In this document: piece after piece, positions 19,500 through 33,264 of the stretch
How positions within the stretch are numbered: the first letter of the stretch is position 1
Layout of the letters: every line of letters starts with the position of its first letter
From: Lampris incognitus
Taxonomy: Eukaryota > Chordata > Actinopteri > Lampriformes > Lampridae
Direction: 5' to 3'
NCBI RefSeq assembly: GCF_029633865.1
Contig: NC_079213.1
Location: 27,501 to 91,500, forward strand
DNA: 64,000 nucleotides
Notes under the pieces: model-generated
What the model was told of the DNA's origin: nothing
Database searches by the model: none
Seen by the model: only the letters and a program-made list of their open reading frames with translations
Made by a program: the position numbers and the translations under genes

Positions 19500-19905
19500 C
19501 CAGGCTTCAAACAATAATCCAGTCTTTCACTTGACAAACTCACCAGGAACAAACAATAAACCAGTATTTATGACTTGAAAAACTAAATCAGGGGGAAAAA
19601 AATAATCCAGCCTTTATGACTTGACAAACTAAATCAGGAGCAAATAACCCAGTCTTCATGACTTGAGACCCTAACTCAGGAACATGTGCTTGCACATTGT
19701 TTTTAATGACAATAAAACGGAAAATAATCCAGTCTTTATGACCTGACAAACTAAACCAAGTACAAACAATAATCCAGTCTTTATGACTTGAGAAACTAAA
19801 TCAGGAACAAATAATAATCCAGTCTTTATGACTTGACAAACTAAACCAGGAACAAACAAACCAGTCTTTATGACGAGACAAACTAAATCAGGGACAAAAT
19901 GTCCC
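19500..19905. repeat. About 43-bp minisatellite, about 9 copies
   Basis: Repeats of AATAATCCAGTCTTTATGAC followed by TTGACAAACTAAATCAGGAACAAA, 36-45 bp per copy, with one insertion (about 19683-19720). Read on the minus strand the units keep an open frame (part of the 19671-20426 frame) giving LVCQVIKTGLF-type repeats. I regard this as fortuitous. Confidence 0.9.
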
Positions 19906-19984
19906 CCCAAAGTATTTTTGTTAAAAATTTGTTTGGGCACTATTTGGGTATGTGTAGTGAGGGGAGCTTGTTGCTGGTGGGTAT

Positions 19985-20150
19985 ACTGTAAAATATCACA
20001 ACAACAAAGACGAACTCTTAAGCTAACAATGGCAATGACATTTCTGATGGGAAGTACCAAGCTTCTCGGAGTGACAGTTTTGGATAAAGTGTACAGATGG
20101 CTCTTTCTATATGTTGCGGTTGAGGTATGTTTTGGGTTATAGTGGAGCGG
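19985..20150 (+). repeat. Isolated diverged satellite monomer
   Basis: ATGGCAATGACATTTCTGAT, then GTACCAAGCTTCTCGGAGTG and GATGGCTCTTTCTATATGTT: one monomer of the array that begins 300 bp downstream. It marks the outer edge of the satellite. Confidence 0.85.
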
Positions 20151-20447
20151 ATAAAAGCCAAACTCGAGTGGAATTGTGCAAATTATGATACAAGCGTTAA
20201 ATTTGGTGAATTTCTTCTCCACAGGCTTCCAATCAAATCTATCCGATTGGCCACTTGAAAATCCAAGATGGCCATTTTTCAAGATGGCTGTCAAATTAGC
20301 CTCCAAAAATGGCTTTTTTTTTAATATATATATTTTGTGTCGTTTTTTGGCTTGATTGATCTTGGTGTCAATTCCTATGTTTTCAAGCCTGTTGGGTTGG
20401 ATTTTGGGATTTTTATATAACAACACATTTTATATACCAAATTAATG
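20151..20447. other. Unique-looking gap between the outlier monomer and the array
   Basis: No feature recognised. It contains two AAGATGGC words and a T-rich stretch. Confidence 0.5.
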
Positions 20448-20456
20448 AGTGGGTGT

Positions 20457-20493
<37 letters not shown>

Positions 20494-20870
20494 GTACTTT
20501 TCTGCAATTTCATGTTTTTAGGGTTAGGACTAAGGTTTAGATTTGGATAAAATTGACGAATTCTTGCATTTTTTTCCCTTTTTACCACTCAGAACATGCT
20601 CCTTCCCTTGATGCTCCCATAAAAGGAACACTGAACGGTCACCAAAAGCACAGAGCTTGTGATTAAACCACTTCTCTGTACCTGCTTCGCACTCAGGAAG
20701 AAGCACCCCAGCTCATCATTGTGGGTGGCGGGACTCACACTTTAGAAAAACATTTCTCAATATGAAAACTAAAGAAATTATCCCCGAAATTAGGATGAGG
20801 TGTAGATAAACTTAACGGGTGGCTCTATATCTTTCAGTTAGCGTTGGGATAAGGGTTCTATCTGCTCTGG
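20448..20870 (+). repeat. Array spacer S1, with 32-base T run
   Basis: A T32 run (20458-20489), then GTTTTTAGGGTTAGGACTAA, ACCACTCAGAACATGCTCCT, GCTCCCATAAAAGG and CAGGAAGAAGCACCCCAGCT. The same order of blocks recurs as a spacer throughout the array. The first block holds telomere-like TTAGGGTTAGG. Confidence 0.9.
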
Positions 20871-23800
20871 CAGACAATCCTACAGAGCCACAGCAATACA
20901 GACTAACTCGTCGCGATAGCCAAGCTATCCATGGCAATGGCATTTCTAAAGCAAAGAACCGAGCTTTTCAGAGTAAAAGTTTTGCATAAAATTAACAGAC
21001 AGCGCTTTCTACATGTTTCACTTGAGGTAGGTTTGGGTTAGGGATTATCTGCTCAGTCAGACAATCCCACAAAAAAAATACAACAGAATAACTCTTGACA
21101 GTAGCCAAGCTATCCATGACAAAGTCATTTCTGAGGGAAAGTACTGACCTTTTCTGAGTGAAACATTTGGATAAAATTAAAAGATGGCTCACAGTCATGT
21201 TTTTTCTTCTTTTGTTTGTTTTTTCCTCTTTGTTTTCTTCTTTCATTATTTCAGGATGTCTCTCCTATCTTTTATTTATTTTCGGTCTGGTTGTGCTTGT
21301 TTCGTTCGTATTCTGATTTAATGTCCATGTTATTTCAAACTGAAATACTTGTTTATATGTTTTATTATTGTGAAAAAAAACTATTAATCATAAAAAAGAA
21401 AAAAAAGATGGCTCTTTCTACATCTTTCGGTTAGGGATGAGTTAGGCTAAGAGTTTTATCTGCTCAGGCAGACAATACCTCAGCAACATCGACTAACTCT
21501 TCACAGTTGCCAAACTAACCATGGCAAAGACATTTCTGATGGAAAGTACAGAGCTTCATGGAGTGATAGTTTTGGATAAAATTAACAGATGGCTCTTTCT
21601 ACACGTTTCGGTTGGGTTAGGGTAAGTGTTTTATCGGTTCAGGCAGACCATCCCACAGAGAATACCACAGCAACAGAGATCAACTCTTTGCGAAAGCCAA
21701 ACCAACCACAACAATGGCATTTCTGACAGAAAGTACTGAGCTTCACGGAGTGAAATGAGAATAAAATTAACGGATGGCTCTTTCGACATGTTTTGCTTAG
21801 GGTAGGGGTTTATCAGCTCAGGCAGACAATCGCACAGAACACCACAGAGACCAACTAAGCAGTAGCCAGGCTATGCACAGCAATGTCATTTCTGATGAAA
21901 AGTGCCAAGCTTCTAGGAGTGATAGTTTCTGATAACATTAACGTATGCTTTCTCTACGCATTTCAGTTTGGTTAGGGTGAGGGTTTTACTTACTCAGGCA
22001 GAAAATCCCACAGAGAATACCACAGCAAAAGAGACTAACTCTTCATGGTAGCAAAGCTAACTACGGCAATGGCATTTCTGACGGAAGGTACCGAGCTTCT
22101 CAGAGTGATAGTTTCGGATAAAATTAACATATGCTCTTTGTACATGTTTGGGTTGGGGTAGGGTACGGGTTTTACCTGTTCAGGCAGAAAATCCTACAGA
22201 GAATACCACTGCAAGAGAGAATACCTTCGCATACATAAGCCAACCATGGCAGTGGCATTTCAGAGGAAAAGTACAGCGCTTCTCGGAGTAAAACTTTTGG
22301 ATAAAATTAAGGGTTGGCTCTTTCTACATCTTTTGGTTAGGTTTGGGATAGCGTTACGGTAAGGGTTTTATCAGCTCAGGCAAATCGATCCCACAGAAAA
22401 TACCACAGGAACAGACACCAACTCTTCGTGGTAGCCAAGCTAACCACGGCAATGGCATTTCTGATGAAAAGTACCAAGCTTCTCGGAGTGATAGTTTCAG
22501 TTAAAATTAACGGACAACTCTTTCTACAGGTTTCACTTAAGAGTAATGGGTTTTATCTGCTCAGGCCAAAAATCCTACAGAGAATACCACCGCAACAGAG
22601 AATAACTTCGCTAGACAAGCTAACCACGTAAATGGCATTTCAGATGGAAAGTACCGAGCTTCTCGGAGGAACAGTTTCAGATAAAATTAACGGACGGCTT
22701 TTTCTACATGTTTGTCTTAGTTGTAAGGGTTTTATCTGCTCTAGCAGACGATCCTACAAAGAACAATACAGCAATAGAGACAAACTCTTCGCAGTAGCCA
22801 AGCTAACCACGGCAATTGCATTTCTGAAGGAAAGAACCAGCTTTTCAAAGTAAAAGGTTTGCGTAAAATTAACGGACAGCGCTTTCTACATGTTTCGCTT
22901 GAGGTAGGGTTTGGGCTCATCTATTCAGTCATACCTTCTCACAACAAAATACCACAACAACAGAGAACAACTCTTAGCAGTAGCCAGGCTATCTATGGCA
23001 AAGTCATTTCTGAAAGAAAGAACCAAGCTTCTTAGAGTGAAAGTTTTGGATAAAATTAATGGAGGACTCTTTCTACATCTTTCGGTTAGGGATGAGTTAG
23101 GCTAAGATTTTTGTCTGCTCGGGCAAACAATCCAACACACAATACCACAGCAACAGAGAATAATTCTTCGCAGTAGCATTTCTGAACATGGAACGATAGT
23201 TTCAGATAAAACTAATGGATTGCTCTTTCTACATGTTTCGGTTGGGATAGGGTAAGGGTTTTACCTGCTCAGGCAGACAATCTCACAGCTACAGAGGCTA
23301 ACTCTTCGCAGTAGCAAAGCTCACCATGGCCATGACATTTCTGATGGAAAGTACCAAGCTTCTCGGAGTGACAGTTTTTCGATCTTATTAATGTATGCAC
23401 TTTCTACAATGTTTCGGTTTGGTTGACGCAAGGGATTTACCTGCTCAGGCAAACAATCCCACAGCAACAGAGAATTACTTCATCGTAGACAAGCTAACCA
23501 CAGCAATGGCACTGCTCTTCTCAAGTACCAAGCTTCTGAGTGATACTTTCGGGGCAAAAAATTGACAGAGGCCGTTTCTACATGTTTCACTTAGGGTAAG
23601 GGTTTTATCAGCTCAGGCACACAATCGCACAGAGACAACCACAGCAACAGAGACTAACTCTTCGCAGTAGCCAAGCTCATTACGGCAATGGCATTTCTGA
23701 TGAAAAGTACCAAGCTTCTCGGAGTGAAAGTTTTGGATAACATTAATGGACGGCACTGTCTACATGTTTCACTTATGGTAAGGGTTTCATCTGTTCAGTC

Positions 23801-25590
23801 GGACAATCCCGCAAAAATACAACAGCAACAGAGAGACTCTTCATGGTAGCCAAGCTAACTACGGCAATGGCATTCCTGATGGAATGTACCAAGCTTCTCG
23901 GAGTTAAAGTTTTGGAAAAAATTGCTGGACAGCTCTTTCTACATATTTCGCTTAGTGTAAGGGTTTTATCAGGCAGACAATCGCACAGAAAATACCACAG
24001 CAACAGAGACCAACTATTCGTAGTAGCCAAGCTAACTACGGCAATGGCATTCCTGATGGGAAGTATAAAGTTTCTTGCAGTGAAAGTTTTGGATAAAATT
24101 AATGGACAGCTATTCTACATATTTCACTTATAGTAAGGGTTTTATCTGTTCAGTCAGACAATCCCGCAGAAATACAATAGCAACAGAGACTAACTCTTCG
24201 TGGTAGCCAAGCAAACCAGGGCAATGTCATTACTGAGGGTAAGTACCAAGATTCTCGGAGTGAAAGTTTTGGATAAAATTAATGGACGGCTCTTTCTACA
24301 TGTTTCGCTTAGATCTAAGGGTTTTATCGGCTCAGACAGACAATCGCACAGAGAATACCACAGCAACAGAGACTAACTCTTCGCAGTAGCCAAGCTAACT
24401 ACGGCAACGGCATTTCTAATGGAAAGTACCAAGCTTCTCGGAGTGCAAGTTTTGGATGAAATTACTGGACAGCCATTTCTACATATTTCGCTTAGTGTAA
24501 GGATTTTATCAGCTCAGGCAGACAATCACACAGAACATCACAGCAACAGAGTCTAACTCTTCGTAGTAGCCAAGCTAACTACGGCAATGGTATTACTGAT
24601 TGAAAGTACGAAGCTTCTCAGAGTGAAAGTTTTGGATAAAATTAATGGACGGCTCTTTGTACATGTTTCACTTAGCGTTTTATCAGCTCAGGCAGTCAAT
24701 CGCACAGAGAACACCACAGCAACAAAGACTAACTCTTCATTGTAGCCAAGCCAACTACGAAAATGGAATTTCTGATGGAAAGTACCAAGCTACTCGTAAA
24801 AGTTTTGGATAAAATCGCTGGACGGCTTTTGCTATATATTTAGCTTAGTTGTAAGGGCATTATCTGCTCATGCAGACAAATCGCACAGAGAATACCACAG
24901 CAACAGAGACTAACTCTTCGCAGTAGCGAAGCTAACAACTGCAATGGCATTTCTGAAGGAAAGAACTGAGCTTCTCGGACTGAAAATGTTGGATGAAATT
25001 AACGGAGTGCTTTCTAAATGTTTCACTTAGAGTAAGGGGTTTATCTGTTTAGGCGGACAATCCCTCAGAAATACAACAGCGACAGAGACTAACTCTTCGT
25101 GGTAGCCAAGGTAACCACGGCAATGGCATTTTTGAAGGAAAAACCGAGCATCTTGGAGTGAAAGTTTTGGACAAAATTAACAGATGGCTCTTCTTACATG
25201 TTTTGGTTGGGTTAGGGTAAGTGTGTTACCTGTTTAAGCAGATAATCGCACAGAGAATACCATAGCAACAGAGACTAACTTCATTGTAGCCAAACTAACC
25301 ACGCTAATGGCATTTATGATGGAAAGTAGAGGTACTCGTAGTCAACATTTTGAATAAAATTACCGAACGGCTCTTTCAACATATTTCACTTAGTATAAGG
25401 GTTTTATCAGCTCAGGCAGTCAATCGCACAGAGAATATCACAGCAATAGAGACTAACTCTTCGCAGTAGCCAAGCTAACCACGCCAATTGCATTCCTGAA
25501 GGAAAGAACCAAGCTTCTCGTAGTAAACCTTTTGGATAAAAATCAACGGATGGTCCTTGCTACATGTTTTGGTTGACGTAGTGTTTGAGT
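20871..25590 (+). repeat. Diverged monomer block 1 (direct, about 27 monomers)
   Basis: Head-to-tail monomers of roughly 150-185 bp. A typical monomer reads AACTCTTCGCAGTAGCCAAG, CTAACCACGGCAATGGCATT, TCTGATGGAAAGTACCAAGC, TTCTCGGAGTGAAAGTTTTG, GATAAAATTAATGGACGGCT, CTTTCTACATGTTTCGCTTA, GGGTAAGGGTTTTATCTGCT, CAGGCAGACAATCCCACAGA. Monomers differ from one another at many sites and by small deletions. A non-satellite insertion (about 21190-21405, T- and A-rich) interrupts one of them. Confidence 0.93.
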
Positions 25591-26095
25591 TTAGGGTCAA
25601 GTTTTTCTGCTCAGGCGGACAGTGCCCAACCGCTGGCTTAGCGATACCCCAATATGAGAGTTATGGAGAGCTTGATGGGTTCAATTTGGATGTTTTTTTC
25701 TTCTTTACAACTGATCTGCCACTGTCCTGTATCTTGATTAGTTTATCCCGTGTTAAACTTGAAAAATTGCTGGTGAGGTTTGGAGCAATATAAGAGATTT
25801 TTTTTTTAGTTGAAGTTCACTGCTATTGCAGTTTAATGTTTTTAGGGTTAGGTTTAAAATAAAAGTAATTGATGGCTTTCTCAATTTTTTTCTTTTACCA
25901 CTCAGAGCACGCTCTCTGCCTCAAAAAGGACAGAGCTTGTAATCAAATCACTTCTCTGTACCTGCTTCATGCTCAGGAAGAAGCACCGTAGCTCATCATC
26001 GTGGGTGGTGGACTCACACTTAAACATTTTTCAAACCAAGAACGACAGAAATGACCGCTGAAAGTGTAGTCTTCTGAATCTTTTGGATAAAATTA
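25591..26095 (+). repeat. Array spacer S2
   Basis: Shares CCCGTGTTAAACTTGAAAAA, TTTTTAGGGTTAGGTTTAAA, ACCACTCAGAGCACGCTC and GGAAGAAGCACCGTAGCTCA with the other spacers. The closest relative by eye is the one at 36.0-36.6 kb. Confidence 0.88.
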
Positions 26096-26202
26096 ATGGC
26101 CGTCTCTTCCTACATCTTTTGGCCAGGGTTGGCGTAGGGTTACAGTGAGGGTTTTTCCTACTCAAAAGTAGTTCCACAAACAATACCACAGCAACAGACA
26201 GT

Positions 26203-26355
26203 CTGCCTGAGCAGATAAAACTCCTACACTAAACCTATCCCAACCCTTACAGAAAGATGTAGAAAGAGCCATCCGTTAATTATATCCAAACCGTAAGCTC
26301 CGTGACATTATTTTCCGTCAAATACCATTGCCGTGGTTAGCTTGACTTCTGCTAA
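26203..26355 (-). repeat. Inverted monomer
   Basis: GTCTGCCTGAGCAGATAAAA...ACCATTGCCGTGGTTAGCTT is the reverse complement of a monomer set among direct ones. It is joined through TGCTAAGAATTAATCCCACA to the next direct monomer. Confidence 0.9.
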
Positions 26356-26639
26356 GAATTAATCCCACAAAGAATACCATAGCAACAGAGACTGTCTTGG
26401 CAGTTGCCAAGCTAACCATTGCAATGGCATTTCTGATGGAAAGTACAGAGCTTCTCGGTGTGAAAGGTTTGGATAAAAATCAACATACGGCTCTTTCAAC
26501 ACGTAAGGGTAGGGTTTGTGTTAAGGTAAAGGTTTTACCTGCTCGGGCAGAAAATCCCACAGCAACAGATTTTAACTCTTCATGTTAGCCACGCCAACCA
26601 TGGCAATGGCATTTTTGATGGGAGATACTAGGCTTCTCC

Positions 26640-27235
26640 GAGTGAAAGGTAAGGGTTAGAATTGAATGCCAGAGCCAACACATGTCAACCAGGCGCCTCA
26701 ACAATGCCCAAATACTGGCTTACAGATACCCCCAGGTTTAGGGTTACGAATTTGGAGAGAGTTTGATGGATTGGGTATGGGATCTATTTGGAGGTTGTTT
26801 ATTCTTTACACTTGATCCCCCATTGTCTTCCCTCTTGTTTATCCCGTTTTAAACTTGAAAAGTTGTTGGTGGGGTTTGCAGCAATACAAGTGGGTTTCTT
26901 TTATTGAATTGCACTTCTACAATCGTCATGTTTTTAGGGTTTGGACTAAGTTTTAGGGGTAGGTTTAAATAAAATTGATGAATTTCTACATTTTTGCCCC
27001 TCCTTTTTACCACACCGAACAGGCTCCTTCCTCTTGATAACTCCATAAAAGCAACACTGAACGGTCACGAAAAGCACAGAGTGAGTGATTAAACCACTTC
27101 TCTGTACCTGCTTCGCGGTCAGGGAGAAGCACCCCAGGCTCATCATGGTGAGTGGCGGGACTCGCACTTTAGAAAAACATTTCTCAAGATAAAAACTAAA
27201 GAAATTATCTCTGAAATTAGTATTAGGCTTTGATA
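26640..27235 (+). repeat. Array spacer S3 (long form)
   Basis: About 600 bp: GAATGCCAGAGCCAACACAT at the left, AAACTTGAAAAGTTGTTGGT in the middle, TCCATAAAAGCAACACTGAA and TTTAGAAAAACATTTCTCAA at the right. Repeated almost unchanged at 37285-37875. Confidence 0.9.
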
Positions 27236-29061
27236 AACTCAATGGATGGCTCTATATCTTTCGGTTACGGTTGGGGTAAGAGTTTTATCTGCTCTGGCAG
27301 ACAATACCACAGCAATAGAGACCAACTCGTCGCAGTAGCCAAGCTAACCACGGCAATGGTATTTCTGATGGAAAGTAGAGAGCTTCTCAGAGTAAAAGCT
27401 TTGCATAAAATTAACGGACAGCGCTTTCTACATATTTCGCTTGAGGTAGGATTTGGGTTAGGGTAAGGGTTTTATCTGCTTAGCCACACAATCGCAAAGA
27501 AAACACTACAGTAACAGAGACAAACTCTTCACAGTAGCCAAACTAACCACAGCAAAGTCATTTCTGATGTTAAGTACCGAGCTTCTCGGAGTGATAGTTC
27601 CGGATGAAATTAACAAACGACTCTTTCTACATGTTTCACGTAAGAGTAAGGGTTTTATCTGCTCAGCCAGATAATCCCAAAAAATACCACAGCAACACAC
27701 AGTCTTGGTGGTAGCCAATGGCATTTCTGATGGAGAGTAGCAAGCTTCTCACAGCGATAGCTTTGGCTAAAATAAACGGATGGCTCTTTCTACATGTTTC
27801 AGTTGGTTTAGTGTAAGTGTTTTACCTGCTCAGGCAGACAATCCCACACAAAATAGCACAGCAACAGAGACTAACACTTCACGGTAGCCAAGCTAAACAC
27901 AGCAAGGAAAATTCAGAAATTAAGTACCAACTTATTCGTACTCGAAATTTTAGATCAAACTAACTGACTTTCTTCATGTTTTGGTTGAGGGTTTTATCAG
28001 CTCAGGAAAACTATCACAGCAACAGAGACTAACCCTTCGCAGTAGCAAAGCTCGCCACGGCAATGGCATTTCTGATGGAAAGTACCCAGCTTCTCGGAGT
28101 GACAGTTTTGGATCTTACTGACGTAAGCTCTTTCTACAACGTTTCGTTTTAGTTAGCATAAGTGTTTTACCTCCTCAGGCAGACAATCCCACAGCAACAG
28201 AGACTAACTTCATCGTAACCAAGCTAAATACAGCAATGGCACTGCTCTTCTCAAGTACCGACTTTCTGAGTGACAGTTTCGGAAAAAAATTTCACGGAGG
28301 CTGTTTCTACATGTTTCACTTAGCGTAAGGGTTTTATCAGCTCAGGCAGACAATCGCACAGAGAATACCACAGCAACAGAGACCAACTCTTCGTAGTAGC
28401 CAAGCTAACTACAGCAAATGGCATTACTGATGGAAATTACCAAGCTTCTCGGAGTGAAAGTTTTGGATAACATTAATGGACGGCTCTTTCTAAATGTTTC
28501 ATTTATAGTAAGGATTTTATCTGTTCAGGCGGACAATCCTGCAGATATTACAATAGCAACAAAGACCAACTCTTCGTGGTAGCCAAGCTAACCATGGCAA
28601 TGGCATTTCTGATGGAAAGTACCAAACCTCTCAGAGTATACGTTTTAGATAAAATTAATGGACGGCTCTTTCTACATTTTTCGCTTAGTTGTAAGGGTTT
28701 TATCAGCCAAACAATCACACAGAGAATACCAGAGCAACAAAGTCAAACTCTTCATTGTAGCCATGGAGTAATAGTTTTGGATGAAATTAATGGACGACTC
28801 CGTCTACATATTTCGCTTAATTGTAAGGGTTTTATCAGCTCAGGCAGTCAATTGCACAGAACATACCACAGCAACAGAGAAAAACTCTTTGTAGTAGCCA
28901 AGCTAACTACGGCAATGGCATTCCTGATGGAAAGTACCAAGCTTCTCGGAGTGAAAGTTTTGGTTAACATTAATGGACGCGTCTTTCTACATGTTTCACT
29001 TATGGTAAGGGTTTTATCTGTTCAGGCGGACAATCTCGCAGAAATACAACAGCAACAGAGA
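27236..29061 (+). repeat. Diverged monomer block 2 (direct)
   Basis: About 11 direct monomers. The block from 25.4 to about 28.4 kb is paired with 35.8-39.1 kb at offsets of 10.36-10.68 kb. Confidence 0.9.
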
Positions 29062-29222
29062 CTGCCTGCCTAAGCAGATAAAACTCTTATACTAAACCTA
29101 TCCCAACCCTTACAAAAACATGTAGAAAGAGCCAGCCGCCAATTATATCCGAACCACAAGCTCCGAAACACTCTATCTTCCACCAGAAATACCATTGCCG
29201 TGGTTAGCTTGGCTCCTGCTAA
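29062..29222 (-). repeat. Inverted monomer
   Basis: The same inverted junction as at 26.2 kb, ending GGTTAGCTTGGCTCCTGCTA. The nearest copy is at 33108-33264. Confidence 0.9.
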
Positions 29223-29524
29223 GAATTAATCCCACAAATAATACCATAGCAACAGAGACTGTCTTGGCGGTTGCCAAACTAATCACTGCAGTGGCATTTC
29301 TGATGCGAAGTAAAGAGCTTCTCGGAATGCAAAATTTGGATAAAATTAACAGACGGCTCTTTCAACACGTTTGGGTTGGGGTTTGTATTAGGGTAGAGGT
29401 TCTACCTGCTCAGGCAGCAAATCCCACAGAAAACCCCACAGCAAGAGACCAACTCTTCGCGGTAGCCAAGCTAACCACGGCTCCGGCATTTCACACTGAA
29501 CATACTAGGTTAGCTTTATGGTTA

Positions 29525-30115
29525 GGGTTGAATGCCAGAGCCAACACATGTCAACTGAGCACCTCCGCCAATGCCCAAGTGCTGGATTAGAAATACCCCC
29601 AGGATTCGGGTTAGGGATATGGATAGAGTTTGATTGGTTAAGTCTGGGGGCAATTTGGGTGTTTATTCATTACAACTGATCTCCCAGTCTTATATCTTGA
29701 TTACTTTATCCCGTTTTAAACTTGAAAAGTTGTTGGTGGGGTTTGGAACAATACAAGTGTTTGTCGTTTGTTTGTTTTGTTTTTTTTTTCAAATTGAACT
29801 TTTCTGCAATTACAATTTAATGTTTTAAGAGTTAAGAGTAAGGTTTAGGGTTAGATCAAATTGATGAATTTCTGCACTTTTTTCCTTTTTACCACTCAGA
29901 ACATGCCCCTTCTCTTGATGCTCCCATAAAAGGAACATTGAACGTCATCTAAAGCACAGAGCTTGTGATTAAACAACTTCTCTGTACCCGCTTAGCGCTC
30001 AGGAAGAAGCACCCCAGCTCATCATGGTGGGTGGCGGGACTCGCACTTTAGAAAAACATTTCTCAAGATAAAAACTAAAGAAATTATCCCCGAACTTCGT
30101 ATTAGATTTTGATAA
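29525..30115 (+). repeat. Array spacer S4 (long form)
   Basis: Begins GGTTGAATGCCAGAGCCAAC and ends AATTATCCCCGAACTTCGTA. Paired with 33545-34110, about 4.0 kb downstream. Confidence 0.9.
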
Positions 30116-33107
30116 ACTCAATGGATGGCTCCATATCTTTCGGTTACGGTTGGGGTAAGAGTTTTATCTGCTCAGCCACACAATCCCAAAGAAAATACCA
30201 CACCAACAGAGACAAACTCTTCATAGTAGCCAAACTAACCACAGCAAAGTCATGTCTGATGGAAAGTACCGAGCTTCTCGGAGTGATAGTTCCGGATGAA
30301 ATTAACAGACGACTCTTTCTACATGTTTCACGTAAGAGTAAGGGTTTTATCTGCTCAGCCAGATAATCCCAAAGAAATACCACGGCAACAGACAGTCTTG
30401 CTGGTAGCCAAGTCAACCATGGCAATGGCATTTCTGATGGAGAGTAGCAAGCTTCTCGCAGCAATAGTTTTGGGTAAAATAAACGGATGGCTCTTTCTAC
30501 ATGTTTCGCTTAGCGTTTTATCAGCTCAGGCAGTCAATCACACAGAGAACACCACAGCAACAGAGACTAACTCTTCGTAGTAGCCAAGCTAACTACGGCA
30601 ATGGCATTCCTGATGGAACGTACCAAGTTTCTTGCAGTGAAAGTTTTGGATACAATTAATGAAAGGCTATTCTACATATTTCACTTATAGTAAGGGTTTT
30701 ATCTATTCAGTCGGACAATCCCGCAGAAACACAATAGAAACCGAGACTAACTCTTCATGGTAGCGAAGCAAACCAAGGCAATGTCATTACTGAGGGAAGG
30801 TACCAAGATTCTCGGAGTGAAAGTTTTGGATAAAATTACTGGACAGTTCTTTCCACATATTTCGCTTAGTGTAAGGGTTATATCAGCTTAGGCAGACAAT
30901 TACACAGAGAACACCACAGCAACAGAGACTAACTCTTCGTAGTTGCCAAGCTCAACACAGCAATGGCATTACTGATGGAAAGTACCAAGCTTCTCAGAGT
31001 CTAAGTTTTGGATAAAATTAATGGACGGCTCTTTCTACATGTTTCGCTTAGCGTAAGGGTTTCATCAGCTCAGGCAGTCAATCGCACAGAGAATACCATA
31101 GCAACAGACACCAACTCTTCGCAGTAGCCAAGCTAACCATGGGAATGGCATTTCAGATGGAAAGTACCAAGCTTCTCGGAGTGAAAGTTTTGGATAACAT
31201 TAATGGACAGCTCATTGTACATGTTTCGCTTAGCATTAGTGTTTTATCAGCTCAGGCAGTCAATCGCACAGAGAACACCACAGCAACAGAGACTAAATCT
31301 TCGTAGTAGCCAAGCTTACTACGGAAATGGCATTCCTGATGGGAAGCACCAAGCTTCTCGAAGTGAAAGTTTTGGATAACATTATTGGACGGCTCTTTCT
31401 TCATGTTTCACTTATGGTAAGGGTTTTATCTGTTCAGTCGGACAATCGCGCAGAAATACAACAGCAACAGAGACTAACTCTTTGTGGTAGCCAAGCAAAC
31501 CAGGACAATGGCATTACTGAAGAAAAGTACCAAGATTCTCGGAGTGAAAGCTTTGGATAAAATTACTGGACAGCTCTTTCTACATGTGTCGCATAGTATA
31601 AGGGTTTTTATCAGCTCAGGCAGACAATCGCACAGAGAACACCACAGCAACAGAGACTAACTCTTCGTAGTAGCCAAGCTAACTACAGCTATGGCATTCC
31701 TGATGGAAAGTACCAAGCTTCTCGGAGTGAACGTTTTGTATAACATTAATGGACGGCTCTTTCTACATGTTTCACTTACGGTAAGGGTTTTATCTGTTCA
31801 GGCGGACAAACCCACAGAAATACAACAACAACAGAGACTAACTCTCTTCGTGGTAGCCAAGCTAACCACAGCAATGGCATTTCTGATGGAAAGTACCAAG
31901 CTTTTTGGAGGGAAAGATTTGGGTAAAATTAATGCCCGGCGTTTTTACATATTTCGCTTAGTGTAAGCGTTTTATCCATTTAGGCGGACAATCCCTCAGA
32001 AATACAACAGCAACAGAGACCAACTCTTCGTGGTAGCCAAGCTAACCACGGCAATGGAATTTCTGAAGCAAAGAACCGAGCTTCTTGGACTGAATGTTTT
32101 GCATAAAATTAACGGACGGCTCTTCCTACATGTTTTGGTTGGGTTAGGGCAAGTATGTTACCTGTGTAAGCAGACAATCGCAGAAATACAACAGCAACAG
32201 AGACTAACTCTTCATTGTAGCCAAGCTAACTACGAAAATGGAATTTCTGATGGAAAGTACCAAGCTACTCGTAGTAAAAGTTTTGGATAAAATTACTGGA
32301 CGGCTTTTTCTATATATTTCGCTTAGTTGTAAGGGCATTATCTGCTCAGGCAGACAATCGCACAGAGGATACCACAGCAACAGAGACCAACTCTTCGCAG
32401 TAGCGAAGCTAACCACCGCAATGGCATTTCTGAAGGAAAGAACCGACCTTCGACTGAACATTTTGGATGAAATAAACGGAGTGCTTTCTATATGTTTCGC
32501 TTAGAGTAATGGGTTTATCTGTTTAGGCGGACAATCCCTCAGAAATAGAACAGCGACAGAGACTTAACTCTTCGTGGTAGCCAAGGTAACCATGGCAATG
32601 GCATTTTTGAAGGAAAAACCGAGCATCTTGGAGTGAAAGTTTTGGACAAAATTAACGGATGGCTCTTACATGTTTTGGTTGGGTTAGGGCAAGTGTGTTA
32701 CCTGTTTAAGCAGATAATCGCACAGAGAATACCATAGCAACAGAGACTAACTCTTCATTGTAGCCAAGCTAACCACAGCAATGGCATTTATGATGGAAAT
32801 TAGAGGTACTCGTAGTAAAAATTTTGAATAAAATTACTGAACGGCTCTCTCAACATATTTCAGTTAGTATAAGGGTTTTATCAGCTCAGGCAGTCAATCA
32901 CACAGAGAACACCACAGCAACAGAGACTAACTCTTTGTCGTACCCAAGCTAACGACGGCAATGGCATTCCTGATGGAAAGTACCAAGCTTCTCGGAGTGA
33001 CAGTTTTGGATAACATTAATGGACGGCTCTTTCTAAATGTTTCACTTATGGTAAGGGTTTTATCTGTTCAGGCAGACAATCCCGCAGAAATACAACAGCA
33101 ATAGAGA
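30116..33107 (+). repeat. Diverged monomer block 3 (direct, about 17 monomers)
   Basis: Direct monomers, several with GTTCAGTCGGACAATCCCGC or TTTAGGCGGACAATCCCTCA variants. Bases 30600-33103 are the partner of the distal duplicate at 61497-64000. Confidence 0.92.
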
Positions 33108-33264
33108 CTGTCTGCCTAAGCAGATAAAACCCTTATACTAAACCTATCCCAACCCTTACAAAAACATGTAGAAAGAGCCAGCCGCTAATTATATCTGAAC
33201 CAAACGCTCCGAATATTCCACCAGAAATGCCATTGCCGTGGTTAGCTTGGCTCCTGCTAAGACT
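33108..33264 (-). repeat. Inverted monomer
   Basis: GTCTGCCTAAGCAGATAAAA...GGTTAGCTTGGCTCCTGCTA, nearly the same as at 29.06 kb. Confidence 0.9.

Noticed and set aside
19671-20426. 251-codon minus-strand frame
   Set aside because: Half of it is the 43-bp minisatellite, the rest includes a satellite monomer read backwards, and there is no domain. Its openness is explained by the repeats.
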